Assembly (NCBI GenBank): GCA_028564925.1
Contig: CM053027.1
Span: 243,189,649 to 243,253,648, forward strand
DNA length: 64,000 bases
Reading direction: 5' to 3'
Source: Lithobates sylvaticus
Lineage: Eukaryota > Chordata > Amphibia > Anura > Ranidae
Part shown: one piece after another, positions 1-11,305 of the stretch
Layout: the number at the start of each line of letters is the position of its first letter
Numbering within the stretch: the first letter of the stretch is position 1
Position numbers and translations under genes: made by a program
Notes under the pieces: model-generated
Databases searched by the model: none
What the model was told of the DNA's origin: nothing
Seen by the model: only the letters and a program-made list of their open reading frames with translations

Positions 1-1440
1 TTGTTTACTGTGTTTTAGTGTTAAGCATTTTTTTGTTTTCAGGTGCGCCATTCAGTTGCAGCGCGGATTTATTTATCTTGACAGCAACAGCGTTTGCTCC
101 CACGATACATAAAGCCGCGACTCCAACGCTGTAGGAGGTGATTTCACCACCACAGTTAAAAAAAAGAGCATATGTGCCGAAGCATGGGGGCAGCAGGGGG
201 GGCGGAGGAGCGATTGGCTCCTAATGCCACGTACATACGGTCGAAATTCCGACCGTGTGTACACGGCATAACTTTTGCGGGAGGATGCCCCCATGCATCG
301 GCATATATAAATGGTGCATGTATGCCCATCATTAGAAGTGGGTGGATGAAGGGAGGTATTCTAATGGTGGGCATACCCACCAATCAATCTCTTTTTTTCG
401 TTCAGCCAAGAGGCTGCATGAAAAAAAAAAAAAGATTACAATATATGTCCAGTATGTTGCTGGACTTTGAATGGTTATACCAGAATGATGCCTGCAGGTT
501 TAGGTATCATCTTGGTATCATTCTTTTCAGCCAGTGATCGGCGTTCATGTAAAAGCAATTCTAGCGGGTAATTAGCCTCTAGACTGCTTTTACAAGCAGT
601 GGGAGGGAATGTCCCCCCTCCCGGATATAAACCGCGCCATTGGGAAATTGGGAAAGCATTTTATCACACCAATCTTGGTGTGGTCAGATGCTTTGAGGGC
701 AGAGGAAAGATCTAGGGTCTAATAGACCCCAATTTTTTCAAAAAAAGAGTACCTGTCACTGCCTATTGCTATCATAGGGATATTTACATTCCCTGAGATA
801 ACAATAAAAATCATAACAAAGAAAAAAATGGAAGGGACAGTTTAAAAATAGAATAAAAAAGCTAAATAAATAAAAAAAAAACTAAAAAAAAAAAAAAAAA
901 AAAAGCACCCCTGCCCCCCCTTCTCTTGCGCAAAGGCGTACACAAGCGTTGGTCTGGCGTCATATGTAAACAGCAATTGCACCATGCATGTGAGGTATCA
1001 CCGCGAAGGTCAGATCGAGGGCAGTAATTTTAGCAGTAGACCTCCTCCGTGAATCTAATGTGGTATCATGTAAAGGCTTTTAAAGGCTTTTAAAAATGTA
1101 TGTAGTTTGTCGCCACTGCGTGTTTGTGCGCAATTTTAAAGCATGTCGTGTTTGGTATCCATGTACTCGGCCTAAGATCATATTTTTTATTTCATCAAAA
1201 ATTTGAGCAATATAGTGTGTTTTAGTGCATTAAAATAAAAAAAAAGTGTATTTTTTCCACAAAAAATGCGTTTGAAAAATCGCTGCGCAAATACTGTGTG
1301 GAAAAAAAAAATGCAACACCCACCATTTTAATCTGTAGGGCCTTTGATTTAACAATATATATAGTGTTTGGGGGTTCAACGTAATTTTCTTGCAAAAAAA
1401 AAAATATGTTTTCATGTAAACAAAAAGTGTCAGAAAGGGC
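1..1440. repeat. Non-coding dispersed repeat block, DNA-transposon-like
   Basis: No credible coding region is present; the open frames here are short and biased by A/T runs. The stretch holds a small palindromic patch near 224-262 (a CGGTC core facing GACCG), poly-A runs, and C-rich and A-rich tracts near 880-925. The style matches long non-coding DNA-transposon repeats that I recognise from ranid frog genomes, but I cannot name the family. It may be one side of the same element as the blocks that follow up to 3,034. Confidence 0.5.
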
Positions 1441-1489
1441 TTTATCTTCAAGTGGTTAGAAGAGTGGGTGACGTGTGACATAGGCTTCT

Positions 1490-2585
1490 AAATGTTGTGC
1501 ATAAAATGCCAGGACAGTTCAAACCCCCCCCAAATGACCCCATTTTGGAAAGTAGACACCCCAAGCTATTTGCTGAGAGCAATGTTGAGCCCGTTAAATA
1601 TTTTTTTTTTTTGTCCCAAGAGATTGAATAATGAAAAAAAAAATATATATATATTTTTTTACAAAAAGTTGTCACTAAATGATATATTGCTCAAACATGT
1701 CATGGGCATATGTGGAAATTCACCCCAAAATACATTCTGTTGCTTCTCCTGAGTACGGGGATACCACATGTGTGGGACTTTTTGGGAGCCTAGCTGCGTA
1801 CGGAACCCCAAAAACCAAGCACCGCCTTCAGGCTTTCTAAGGGAGTAATTTTTTTATTTCACTTCTCACTGCCAATCACAGTTTCGGAGGCCATGGAATG
1901 CCCAGATGGCATAAAACCCCCCAAAATGACCCCATTTTGGAAAGTAGACACCCCAAGCTATTTGCTGAGAGGTATTGTGAGTATTTTGCAGATGTCGCTT
2001 TTTGTCACAAAGTTTTGAAAATTGAAAAAAGAAAAAAAAATTTTTTTTTTCTTTACTTTCTTCATTTTCAAAACAAATGAGAGCTGTAAAATACTCACCA
2101 TGCCTCTCAACAAATAGCTTGGGGTGTCTACTTTCCAAAATGGGGTCATTTGGGGGGGTTTTGTGCTATTTTGGCATTTTATGGCCTTCGAAACTGTGAT
2201 AGGTAGTGAGGAGTGAAATCAAAGATTTGCACCCTTAGAAATCCTGAAGGCGGTGCTTGGGTTTCGGGGCCCCGTACGCGGCTAGGCTCCCAAAAAGTCC
2301 CACACATGTGGTATCCCCATACTCAGGAGAAGCAGCAAAATGTATTTTGGGGTGCAATTCCACATATAACTATGGCATGTGTGAGCAATATATCATTTAG
2401 TGACAACTTTTTGAAGAAAAAAAAAATTCTTTTTTATTTTTGTCTTTATTCAATCACTTGGGACTAAAAAAAAAAAAATATTCAATGGGCTCAACATGCC
2501 TCTCAGCAAATAGCTTGGGGTGTCTACTTTCCAAAATGGGGTCATTTGGGGGGGTTTTGTACTTCTCTGCCATTTTAGCACCTCA
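1490..2585. repeat. Old imperfect inverted repeat, about 0.5 kb per arm
   Basis: The block CCATTTTGGAAAGTAGACAC occurs on the plus strand near 1541 and 1928 and as its reverse complement near 2110 and 2520. A second paired block, read as ACCACATGTGTGGGACTTTT near 1763, faces its complement near 2300. The two sides mirror around about 2035, in an A/T homopolymer stretch. Spacing is similar on both sides but there are many mismatches, so the structure is old. It reads as a foldback or as two element ends facing each other. No coding sequence lies inside. Confidence 0.75.
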
Positions 2586-2599
2586 AGAAATGAAATAGG

Positions 2600-3034
2600 C
2601 AGTCATAAATTAAAAGCGGTGTAAATTCCAGAAAATGTACTCTAGTTTGTAGACGCTATAACTTTTGCGCAAACCAATAAATATACGCTTATTGGCATTT
2701 TTTTTACTAAAGACATGTGGCTGAATACATTTTGGCCCAAATGTTTGACTAAAATTGAGTTTATTAGATTTTTCTTATAACAAAAAGTAGAAAATCTCTT
2801 TTTTTTTCAAAATTTTCGCTCTTTTTCCGTTTATATCGCAAAAAATAAAAATCACAGAGGCAATCAAATACCATCAAAAGAAAGCTCTATTTGTGGGAAG
2901 AAAAGGACGCAAATTTCGTTTCGTTACAAAATTGCATGACCGCGCAATTACCAGTTAAAGTAGTGCAGTGCGAAATTGAAAAAAGACCTCTGGTCCTTAA
3001 GCTGACAATTGGTCCGGGGCTGAAGTGGTTAAAG
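2600..3034. repeat. Terminal part of a DNA-transposon-like repeat
   Basis: This stretch contains a patch about cells of text such as TATAACTTTTGCGCAAACCA, AAGAAAGCTCTATTTGTGGG and a closing GAAGTGGTTAA. I recognise this run as the end of a very common non-coding repeat in ranid frogs. A related patch (GATTGGTTTGCG followed by AAAGTTATAG) recurs at 26,318-26,345 in the opposite orientation. Family assignment is from memory of similar sequence, not from a search. Confidence 0.5.
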
Positions 3035-3109
3035 CAAACTCATCTCTCCTCCATGTTCTTTGTTCCTAAGAACAAATGTCTTCTGGCAAGGTTTGTAGTT
3101 TAGGGAAGT

Positions 3110-3520
3110 TGGCTCTTTTGAAATTCAGTGTTTTTTGTATTTCCCTTATGTTTCCTATTTGTGTGATTATTACTGAAGCCAATTGACCTGTGATCGCTTT
3201 TTCCTAAATCTCCTCATATTTCCACATCCGTGATCAGGTCTGTATTGTTGGTAATCCGTAGATCTAGTAACTTTATTTCTAGTTGGTGCGTCTACCATCT
3301 GACCCATGAAATTGTCCTGCAAGACATTTATGAACTGGCGAGCCTTAGACAAATGAGTGGTTCCCTCCGCCCAGTCTATCTCTGGATAATTAAAATCCCC
3401 CATTATGATAACACTTCCCATCCTTGCTGCTAATCCAAATTGTGATAAGAGGTCCCTCTCTCCCTCCTCCCTCAGGTTAGGGGGCCTATAGCTAGTGCTA
3501 GCTAGTTAGTGATGTCATCT
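3110..3520 (-). pseudogene. CR1/L2-type LINE fragment, endonuclease domain
   Basis: On the minus strand, 3,421-3,170 encodes a piece of an apurinic-type endonuclease. The key segment is VIIMGDFNYPEIDW, which carries the GDFN motif of LINE endonucleases, followed by DAPTRNK, typical of CR1/L2 ORF2 proteins. Upstream sequence up to about 3,520 reads as a slightly decayed LREEGERDLLSQF segment of the same domain. Reverse transcriptase and 3' end are absent, so this is an isolated relic. The same motif occurs in the plus-strand LINE near 45,470. Confidence 0.8.
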
Positions 3521-3529
3521 TTCACATTC

Positions 3530-4085
3530 ACTTGTACATTAATAGTGAAACAAATGTAACCAGTGTGGTCCACACACAGGAAACTAAGCCAGTGAGCCTC
3601 ACATTCAAGAGAGGCAAGCAAGAAAGAAGTGATAATAAAAAACATTTAAAGCCATCCTAAAACAGTTAAATTACAGGATTTGTTACTTCCTGTCAACAAT
3701 TAAGAGAAAAAAAACTAATCGAAATGAATAGATCTAAAACCAATGTACCTTGACACAGCTCTATCTTGTAGTCAAAAAAACATATGTAACTTCAATTACA
3801 AGAAACACACGCTGCAATATCATAATACAGAAAAACAAAACATAAAAAATACATAAAAAATTAAATAAAAGATGAAAAAGTGAAAAAAAAAATAAGCAAA
3901 ATATCCCTGAAATCCAAAATAAATATTTCCTTCCCAAAAATAAAAAAAGATTGAAAAATATGAACCAAAATTTAAATTAAAAAATAAGAATAAAAATATA
4001 AATAAAATAAAGATAATACCAAAAAAAAACATATATGTATATAAATGAGAATATACATAAAAAATAATGAATGCATTTACATACC
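3530..4085. other. AT-rich non-coding stretch, probably 3' UTR of Penelope copy
   Basis: The sequence is very A-rich with no complexity that supports a gene; an apparent open frame on the minus strand is a run of F, Y, I and L from poly-A/T. It lies directly downstream (minus strand) of the Penelope-like C-terminal end near 4,110, so it may be that element's 3' untranslated tail. That link is inference from position only. Confidence 0.35.
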
Positions 4086-4086
4086 A

Positions 4087-4345
4087 TTTGATATTCATTC
4101 CAAACATAATTCTTGGCTGAATAGATCCATCAGGTCTCTAACTTCAAAATTTCTCTGACTACATTACTCCCTCTATAACTACTAGTAAATCTGTCTATAT
4201 TCAAAAACAAAGTACCTTTGGGATTCCTATTATGATGTGAGGCATAATGTTTCGAAACGCTGTGGTTTGGGTAGCCTTTCTTAATTATGGCCACATGTTC
4301 ACAGCAGGGTACCGGAACATCAGGCAGAGACAAAGTCAAATGGGA
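4087..4345 (-). pseudogene. Penelope-like element copy B, GIY-YIG C-terminal end
   Basis: The minus strand encodes a piece ending GSNVVREILKLET and preceded by SVSKHYASHHNRNPKGTLF. This is the late part of the GIY-YIG endonuclease domain of Penelope-like elements, which nick DNA for target-primed reverse transcription. A stop follows LET, then WIYSAKNYV-like residues that look like the decayed protein end. The first half of the GIY-YIG domain is missing because a repeat at about 4,322-4,850 separates it from the RT part at 4,850-5,413. Confidence 0.8.
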
Positions 4346-4850
4346 AGCCGGGATCAGGAGCTAGGGATCAGGTATAGCAGAGTCCAGTAGCAGAGTCAAA
4401 TGGAGAGCCAGGGTCAAGAGCCAGGGATCAGGCAAACAGAGTCCAGTAGCAGAGTCAAACAGGAGCCAAGGTCAGCAACGGGTATGAGACAGGATAATCA
4501 CAGGGTTCAGGATATCAGGAGCACAGCTGAAGACCAGTCTTTACTGATCAGTGGTTAGGGCCCCCTTTAAGTAGGCTGCCTGGTGCCAATTGGCACTAGG
4601 GATGCGCCCTTGTGCTTGCACTCTGGCATAAGCGCACACGAGCATTTGCAGTTGCACGTAAGTGCACGCTAGACGATTTCCACTGGTTACCTTACAGTTT
4701 CTTAAGTATGAGAAACTGACTTTTAGGAATGGATCTAAGCCAGGCTGAATGATGGCAGCTGCTTGTATAAATAAAGCCGTTCCTATCAGTCTCTTTGAAA
4801 ATGGTTGAAGTGATAATCCTTCTACCACCCTCTAACCCTCAAATCCAGAA
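4322..4850. repeat. Insertion with two tandem ~65-bp units
   Basis: A non-coding insertion splits Penelope copy B. Between about 4,340 and 4,470 a unit with AGCCAGGGATCAGG, then CAGAGTCCAGTAGCAGAGTC, occurs twice with a few changes. The right part is a G/C-richer stretch with alternating GCACGC/CGCACA patches. It resembles non-autonomous repeats of frog genomes, but I cannot place the family or see clean inverted ends or a target-site duplication. Confidence 0.5.
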
Positions 4851-5413
4851 AAGTAATCTCTGTATTGCTATACTCATGCTATAAGGAAATACCCCTGTCA
4901 TCAACATTGAGGCTAAACTGTCAAGCAACTACCATCCCACAGGAGGAGGATATCATCTATATACCTCTTTCAAAGTATCAATTGGGGTCTAGACTGGCCA
5001 TAGGGGACATCCTCCTCCCATTTGGCCATAAACAGGTTGGCCATGCTGGGCACAAATTTGGCCCCCATGGCCACCCTCTGCTCTGCAGGTAATATGATCC
5101 CCCAAACCAAAAATAATTGTGCCCCATGCTGAAATCCAACAAAGACAAAATAAATTGGCATTGTATAACATGAAGGGTCACATCCCTTTGTAAAAAAATG
5201 GTTGACAGATTTGCAGCCATGGTTGTGGGATATCACCATATATAGTGATGCTACATCAGCTGTGTCCAGAATATAATTATCCTTCCATTCTATTGCTTGC
5301 AAAACATTAATGACCTGAGTAGAATCCCTCAGGTACGATGGAGTTTGCAACAGGTTGCAGAAAATAAGATAAGTGGATAAATTTTCGCGCAAATAATTAA
5401 TATTAGACAGCAA
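4850..5413 (-). pseudogene. Penelope-like element copy B, reverse transcriptase core
   Basis: The minus strand encodes the middle of a Penelope-type reverse transcriptase: TPSYLRDSTQVINVL, then DTADVASLY (normally DV.SLYTSI), then RVAMGAKFVPSMANLFMAKW, which is the family's Q.AMG..FAPS.ANLFM..WE block. The catalytic YIDD region and most of GIY-YIG are lost or lie beyond the insertion. The copy begins mid-RT, so it is 5' truncated, which is common for these elements. It lies head to tail with copy A at 7,440-8,640. Confidence 0.85.
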
Positions 5414-7439
5414 TTAAAAACGTTAAAAAATAGTTATAAAATGCACTAGTGAATAAATAAAATCTAATAGTGACACCAATAAATAAATGGTCTGGGGATG
5501 ATGATAATAATAACAAATTCTCTAGTTGCAACTTAATATGTGCAGAGAGTGAAGAACACACAGTAAAAAGTGACGTGATGTCTAAATAAAGTGCCTGGTG
5601 TTGTACTTATAGTAATTAAATATTAACATAATAGTTAAAATATGAAATATAAATAGATACGGGTGTTAAATAGAATAAATCACATAAGTATCAAAAGTGA
5701 ATCGCATATGTCATACAGGTGAATAATGATGTAACAAAGTGTCAAAAATAGCTAAAACAAATGTGATGCACGTGAGAGTGCTAAGACATTAAAAAGTGAA
5801 ACCAAAAAAGGTGAATAAACGTGTATCCCACACTCAATAACGAGTGTGTGTGAATGTGAATAGTTCGTGATAATATAATGTCCAATCAAATTCCAGAGTA
5901 AAATCAGATATTTCCAAGCTAGTGATATAAATGGTCACTGTAATTTCCTTATCGATCATCTATAGTGGGGTATCCTAGATCGGTCTCTCTATTCGCTCAC
6001 CTCAGTTAGTATTGGGTATCGCCTTTCTGGGATATCCTATAATTCCCAACTATCGATGTCTCAAGGGTCATAGATGTAGATCTGCGTTTTGTCCCTTGTC
6101 TTCCCTGTCTCCTCTGGTTGGTTATTCCGCCCAATCTTTTCTCCTTAGATAATTATCTGAGTGGTGTATCTATGGTGCTAATAGTCATGGGCTCATCATG
6201 ACATAACACTCAGGGGGATAAGAGGGGACGGGGGACAAACAGGTCTCCACTAGTGTAGTAAGGTTAAAAACCAAAGGTTCAATTTAATGATAAAAGGTGT
6301 ACTCGTACATTTAAAACATAAAAAACTGGCAAAAAGATAAGGAAACTTCACCGGCGTTCTCAGCGCCTCCTCGCGTCCTATTTTCTTTCCACTGCTTGCC
6401 TACGGCCACTCCCTACGCGTTACGACACGTCACGTGTCTTCATCTGGGGAACCGGATTGGTGGGCATTGAGTGTTTAAATATCTATTAAAACCGGAAGTA
6501 ACGTCGCGGCCATCTTTGTTGTGGTCAACGGTGTATATACCAATATGTGTGTCTACCGTGTTAAGGGCAACTATTTGTATTGGTAGATGGCGGCCATTTT
6601 CTTGATTATGTTGCATAGGACTTGGTATTCATATGTGCGCCGCCATTTTGTTGGTTGTTTATGGTGCTAATTTGCGTACTGTCAGCAGTCTATGTCTCCC
6701 GTTATCCTCCTCATTGAGGGAGACGGGATGTTTGTTATCCTGCTGTATTGGTTACTGGCCGTTCATGTTGCTTGATATAGTCAGTCGCTGTGTATACTTG
6801 TAGAGAGTTAAAAAGCATTTATAATGTAGATTTAAAAAATGTGTAATTTCATCTTGCCGTAAATGGTCATGATGGAAAACTGACATACTAGGCTGCATAC
6901 GATTGAGTGATATGATATCGCAGCTATATTAAGGTTTTGTTTTTTTAAAAATAATTTAAAATATTAAAAATAGAAATAGAAATACATTGTCCGATGACAT
7001 TTATGTCTAGAATGAGGGGGGTGGTCATACCTCACTGTCTGGCTTAATAGGGTTGGTGTAAGTTACTTCTATAGTGTTGAATTAATTTGGATACACATAA
7101 TTATATAGTGGTGGTGGAAGATAATTAAATATTGCATAGGGATTAAAATACTGCCAAATTATCAGCTAATTGTTGGCATCCTAAGTGTATATAAATTCCT
7201 ATGATTTTTATAGAGCAGGAAAAAGCCTTGAGATCACCGGTGTACAGTTACAGTAGAGTTACATTATGCATGTATAATTCTGTATCTACTATACATCTCT
7301 ATATTGCGTATATCTGTTGGTTGATCTACGCTAGTCCAGTTTCTTAAGGGGGTAAAAAAGTATAATAGTTAAGACAACCGAGCATGAATATATTATATAT
7401 ACTAGAGCCTCATGTAGATAAAGTAAAGGGTGTCATGTA
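5414..7439 (-). repeat. Non-coding spacer between two Penelope copies, probable UTR or pLTR
   Basis: Two kilobases without coding sequence. The left part (5,414-5,900) is AT-rich; 6,330-6,680 is GC-richer, with CCTACGCGTTACGACACGTC followed by ACGTGTCTTCATCTGGGG, then GGCGGCCATTTT-type words. Words of this sort (an ACGCGT core with a cold-spot 'TTCATCTGGGG') occur in untranslated or terminal-repeat regions of Penelope-like elements. It lies exactly between the C-terminal end of copy A and the mid-RT start of copy B on the minus strand, so the natural reading is copy A's 3' UTR or a shared terminal repeat. Assignment is inference. Confidence 0.4.
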
Positions 7440-8640
7440 ATGTAAAGTGGTTAAAAATTACTTAAAAAACAATTAAGATCAAATTCCACATTCATTCCTC
7501 CCGGTACAAGGGTCTGTAAGGTATGGATCCATTTGGACTCTTTTTGACTTATATTCCTTATATTCCTAAGGCTAGGTTGCAGAAAATGATCAATATATTT
7601 GCCCACCTTGGATGTCACCGAATCTATCCCACTTATGATTGGCCTTCCAGGGGGGTTCTGCAAGCTTTTGTATACCTTTGGAAGAAAATAAATTACAGGT
7701 ACTCTGGAAGCAACAGGAACTAAAAAAGCCTTTTCCTTCGTAGTAATAATCTTTCTCCAGTATCCATCATCTACCAAACTTACTAATTCCTTTCTAAACT
7801 TCAATGTAGTATTACCTCTAAGAGGAACATAGCCTCTCGATCCAAAATCACGATGCTCCTGCCCTTATCGGTCGGGCGTACCACAATGTCATTGAATTTT
7901 TTAAGGGTCGCCAAACCTTTTTTGAGCCTCAAATTCTCTCTTTTTTTTCTGGCACTTAAGTTTATCCAAATCCCTGACTATAGAAATGGAAGGAACCACC
8001 TTACCAGGTGGATTGAACAATGAGGCATTGGACAAAAGGGTATTCCTCATTTCTATGGAGACCATTTGTTCCGTACAGAAAAGATTGGTAATTACATACA
8101 GTTTAATATTGACCTTCTGGATACATTTTTGCATGGCCGTAAATATCTCAAATTTATTTAAAGGTCTAAAAAGGGTAAATTTCAGACCTCGACTCAAAAA
8201 ATTGAACTTAGATTGAAGAGACTGAGTCCTTCAATCCCGCCTTCTTTTTTTGAGTGGACCCACCTCCCCCTCTGGAGCCTCTTTTAGTTATATGCCTATT
8301 TTTAAATGATGTCCTCCCCATGGAAAAAAAAATATTGTTCCTCCATGTTAGAATATAAACCACCTCTGTTTGAATGTTCAGTTATATAGGCAGGATCCTT
8401 ATCTTGCCAAAAATTGGCTCTGTAAGACCCCATTGGGGAGAGTTCCCTGTAAGAGTCTCTATATGGACCCCAATTGGATGGGTGCTCAGTGATGTATCTA
8501 TCTCCCTCATAGTAGCTGTCATTTGGTGTAAGTGGACCAAATCTGTTATGGGTTTCCATAGGTTCTCTAAATAGAGGAGTGGCAGGCCTGCCTCTACCTT
8601 TGCTCCTCCCCCTTACTTGAATGTAACCCCTATTTTCAGA
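7440..8640 (-). pseudogene. Penelope-like element copy A, N-terminal half fused to the C-terminal tail
   Basis: Reading the minus strand from about 8,216: SRGLKFTLFRP (family N-terminal LSRGLKF motif), then RPTDKGRSIVILDREAM near 7,880-7,830, then IYFLPKVYKSLQNPPGRP and ISGIDSV with KYIDHFLQP (RT motifs 1-2). In the same open frame (7,804-7,451) this is followed at once by SLRNIRNISQKESKWIHTLQ and VPGGMNVEFDLNCFL, which is the end of a GIY-YIG domain. The palm of the RT and most of the endonuclease are therefore deleted in frame. Residues 8,560-8,302 are Y/S/P-rich and could be the protein's N-terminus, weakly supported. Confidence 0.8.
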
Positions 8641-8812
8641 ATGGGAACGGGGGTAGGTTTAGGACAAACCTGTCCAGAACTTGCATTGGTATATATAGGA
8701 CTGGGGTGCCAGGTAAACCTGCTTGTGCCCTTAAGAGAACAGTGGCATCCGGCTTCCCTGAGGGTCTTTCAACCTTTACTTTGGTTTGCCATTTAAAGAC
8801 TTTATTAGAGGG

Positions 8813-8956
8813 TGTGAGTATCAGTAGAACAGTGGACTTTGTCAGTAGAGCAGTGGACCGTTTCAGTGGAGCAGTGAACTTTGTCAGTAGGGCAGAGAAT
8901 GGTGTCAGTAGGGCAGTGGACAGTGTCAGCAGAGCAGTGGATGGTGTCAGTAGTTT
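8813..8956 (+). repeat. Minisatellite, about six ~24-bp units
   Basis: The unit GTCAGTAGAGCAGTGGACTT repeats about six times with substitutions such as GTGGAGC and AGGGCAG, ending in a poly-T run at about 8,955. It gives repetitive apparent protein in several frames, which should be ignored. It sits between Penelope copy A and the next unassigned repeats. Confidence 0.85.
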
Positions 8957-10345
8957 TTTTTTTTTTCATTATTTTATTTATTGTTTTTCATTTGGCTTTG
9001 GTGAAAAAACAGGGGTATAAACAGACACATGACATTTCACTTATGAGAAAGAGACTGAGGACAGAGATTCCCTCATCCCTTTCTCTGCATCCTCAGCTGC
9101 ACTGGGTTGGAAGGGAAGGAGCAACTAGGGGAGCACACAGGGGCTAAGCAGCCAAACGAAGATAAGAAGAGGAGCAGAGACAGGAAGGGCAGCAGGGGTG
9201 GCATTTACTGGTACCGAATCCCTTTCCTCCTGCATTCACTTAATGCTGGCAGGAGGGAGCTGCAAGTGGAAAGGGGAATAAGTAAATGCCGCCCCTGCTG
9301 CTCCCACTGCCACTCCTGTCCAAGTTCAGGTGATCAGCAAGAAAGGATCACAGTCTATCTGTCACCTACCCACAATTGTCGGGTTGCCAACCCCGGTTTA
9401 GGTAGTGCTTGAATAAAGTCTATAGCTAGGTTTTGACTGGCTGCCAGAAATAGAGGCACAGGAGCAACTAAAGGCTGGGAAATTAACCAGCTACAATTTT
9501 TTCAAAATTTGTCACTCCAAAGAGGGCCATACAGGGCTCAATTCACAAAGAGGTATGTTCCTCTTTAAAATCTGAGGTAAAATAGCTCATAGCATTTAAA
9601 CAAAAAAAAATTGCAATTTACAAAAAAAATTCATTGCTACTAAAATAATGCATGAGTTATTTCATCAAAATGTGAGGCATTTCTCTCATGAGGTGATATT
9701 CAGTGGAATGGATACAGTGGAAAAGGATTAAAACCCCTGTCAATTTATATTGCTAATAAAGAGGTAAAATGGTTTAAACTGTAGAAATATGACAACTCAC
9801 AAGTCTGTGCAGCATTTATGAATACAAAAGAAAAAAGGTGACTGTAATACCAATCAAAGGGAAGCTGCTTTCAGAACACACACAAAGTGTATCAAAAACA
9901 ACTTAAGTAAATAAAAAATATTTATAAATATTTAATATTGAATGTAGTATTAAAAAAATCACACCCATAAAAAAGACAACATTGTCATTGGGGAGATTCC
10001 CCTTCACTTCCTGCCCCATAGCCAAAACAGAAAGTAAAAGGAAATCCCTATAAATTAAAGGAACCCCCAGATCATCAGAACGAGTGTCCACATTGAAAGA
10101 TTGTCTCTCTGTTACTTTTCTGACCTCACAGACAACTCTAGGAGAATCAGATTCTTCGTTGTCTGATGCTACGTATGTAACTAATTGCTCACAAAGCAAT
10201 ACTGCACATATAATGCACATATAATGTCACAAAAAACTTTAAACTTTACCCGGGGAATGCACTCCCCACAAAATACCAAACATGGGAGGGGGATGGAACC
10301 CCAAGTGATCCACCCATAACACAACCCCTGAATGTCATTAATCTA
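8957..10345. other. Unassigned repeats, no gene seen
   Basis: Nothing here is a supportable gene. 8,980-9,400 resembles a dispersed repeat with alternating G/A-rich and C/T-rich patches. 9,530-9,680 includes GGGCTCAATTCACAAAGAGG, a phrase I associate with amphibian non-autonomous DNA elements. 9,900-10,345 may include degraded N-terminal sequence of the Penelope element that follows, but no motif is clear before about 10,360. Confidence 0.4.
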
Positions 10346-10349
10346 TCAT

Positions 10350-11196
10350 AAATAGCCATTGCTGAAACTCGCCTTCTGTCAAAAGGCTTGAGCTTCTGCC
10401 CTGAACAGAATTTTTTACACCTTCGAACTAGTCACGGACTTTGCAAGAAAATTGTTGCTAAAATGCCAATATGCACCACAACAAAAAGACACTGATACTA
10501 CAGATTGGTCAAAGTACTCTATGCGCTAATTCAAAGCATTGCGAGATCTAACATTACTATAAAATGATGTATAGTAATGTATATGTAAAATACAGAGGAA
10601 CTAATCAACCAATTATATTTGGAAATTTTGCTTGCTGAAGCAAATAAATCTACTTTAAACCTGTTACTATCCTTTAGAAAACCATCAACTAAATTCCTAC
10701 CTCTACATACCAATTCAAGTGTGGCCATGTTTGTAAAATAGACTTTGAAAGACATAGCCAAAATAACATGTGGTCATCGTATTCCACGTAATCTATCGAT
10801 CAATGAGAATAGGGCTCTAGCAACATTACGATCAAAAGATACACTTATATTTAAGCCTTCGGACAAAGGGGGGAATGTGGTCCTTATGGATAACATTGGG
10901 TATAAAAAATTTTTTTGAAAAATTCTCGACAATACGTTATGGTACAAAATTACAAAAATCTAATTTGGCCTTCTATGGCCTGATTGACAGGGCCTATAAA
11001 GAGGGAACAATTGAAAAAAATCTTTATAAATACATTAGAACTAAGCATCCAAGAATGCCTACAATCTATAGTATTCCTAAAATCCACAAGGATCCCTTCC
11101 ACCCCACTGGATGACCAATTGTGTCCGGTAAAGGAGGAATCTCCGAAAATGTAAGCAGGGTCATCGACGCAGATTTGCAACCATTTGTAGCATACA
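10350..11196 (+). pseudogene. Penelope-like element 2, N-terminal region and RT start
   Basis: Plus-strand segments give LLSKGLSFCPEQNF (N-terminal motif of the family), then NLSINENRALATLRS, IFKPSDKGGNVVLMDN (the KPADKGG..V block) and IYSIPKIHKDPFHPTG (P.FY.LPK.HK..PPGRP block), ending in a decayed SGKGGISENVSRVIDADLQP. There are several frame changes and one stop after HPTG. The element breaks near 11,196, where a minus-strand Tx1/L1 lies, and resumes near 16,650 with the RT palm. It is a different copy, in opposite orientation, from copies A and B. Confidence 0.85.
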
Positions 11197-11305
11197 TTGA
11201 AGTAAAACAAAACAACAGAAAGAATAAACAAAAGTGTTGAATACAGAGAAGCACAGAACCAGAGCACATACAGTAGTATATCCAAGTCATATATACATCA
11301 GTAAA

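Noticed and set aside
3820-4107. 95-aa frame with many F, Y, I and membrane-like stretches
   Set aside because: Arises from A/T homopolymers on the opposite strand; no family motif and no conserved neighbour.
4541-4828. 95-aa minus-strand frame between the Penelope pieces
   Set aside because: Lies inside a non-coding insertion with repeated units; no recognisable motif.
8706-9020. 104-aa plus-strand frame with repeated VSRAVD-like units
   Set aside because: Translation of the 24-bp minisatellite.
9903-10220. 105-aa minus-strand frame
   Set aside because: No domain seen, and the plus strand here leads into the Penelope N-terminus; most likely a chance frame.
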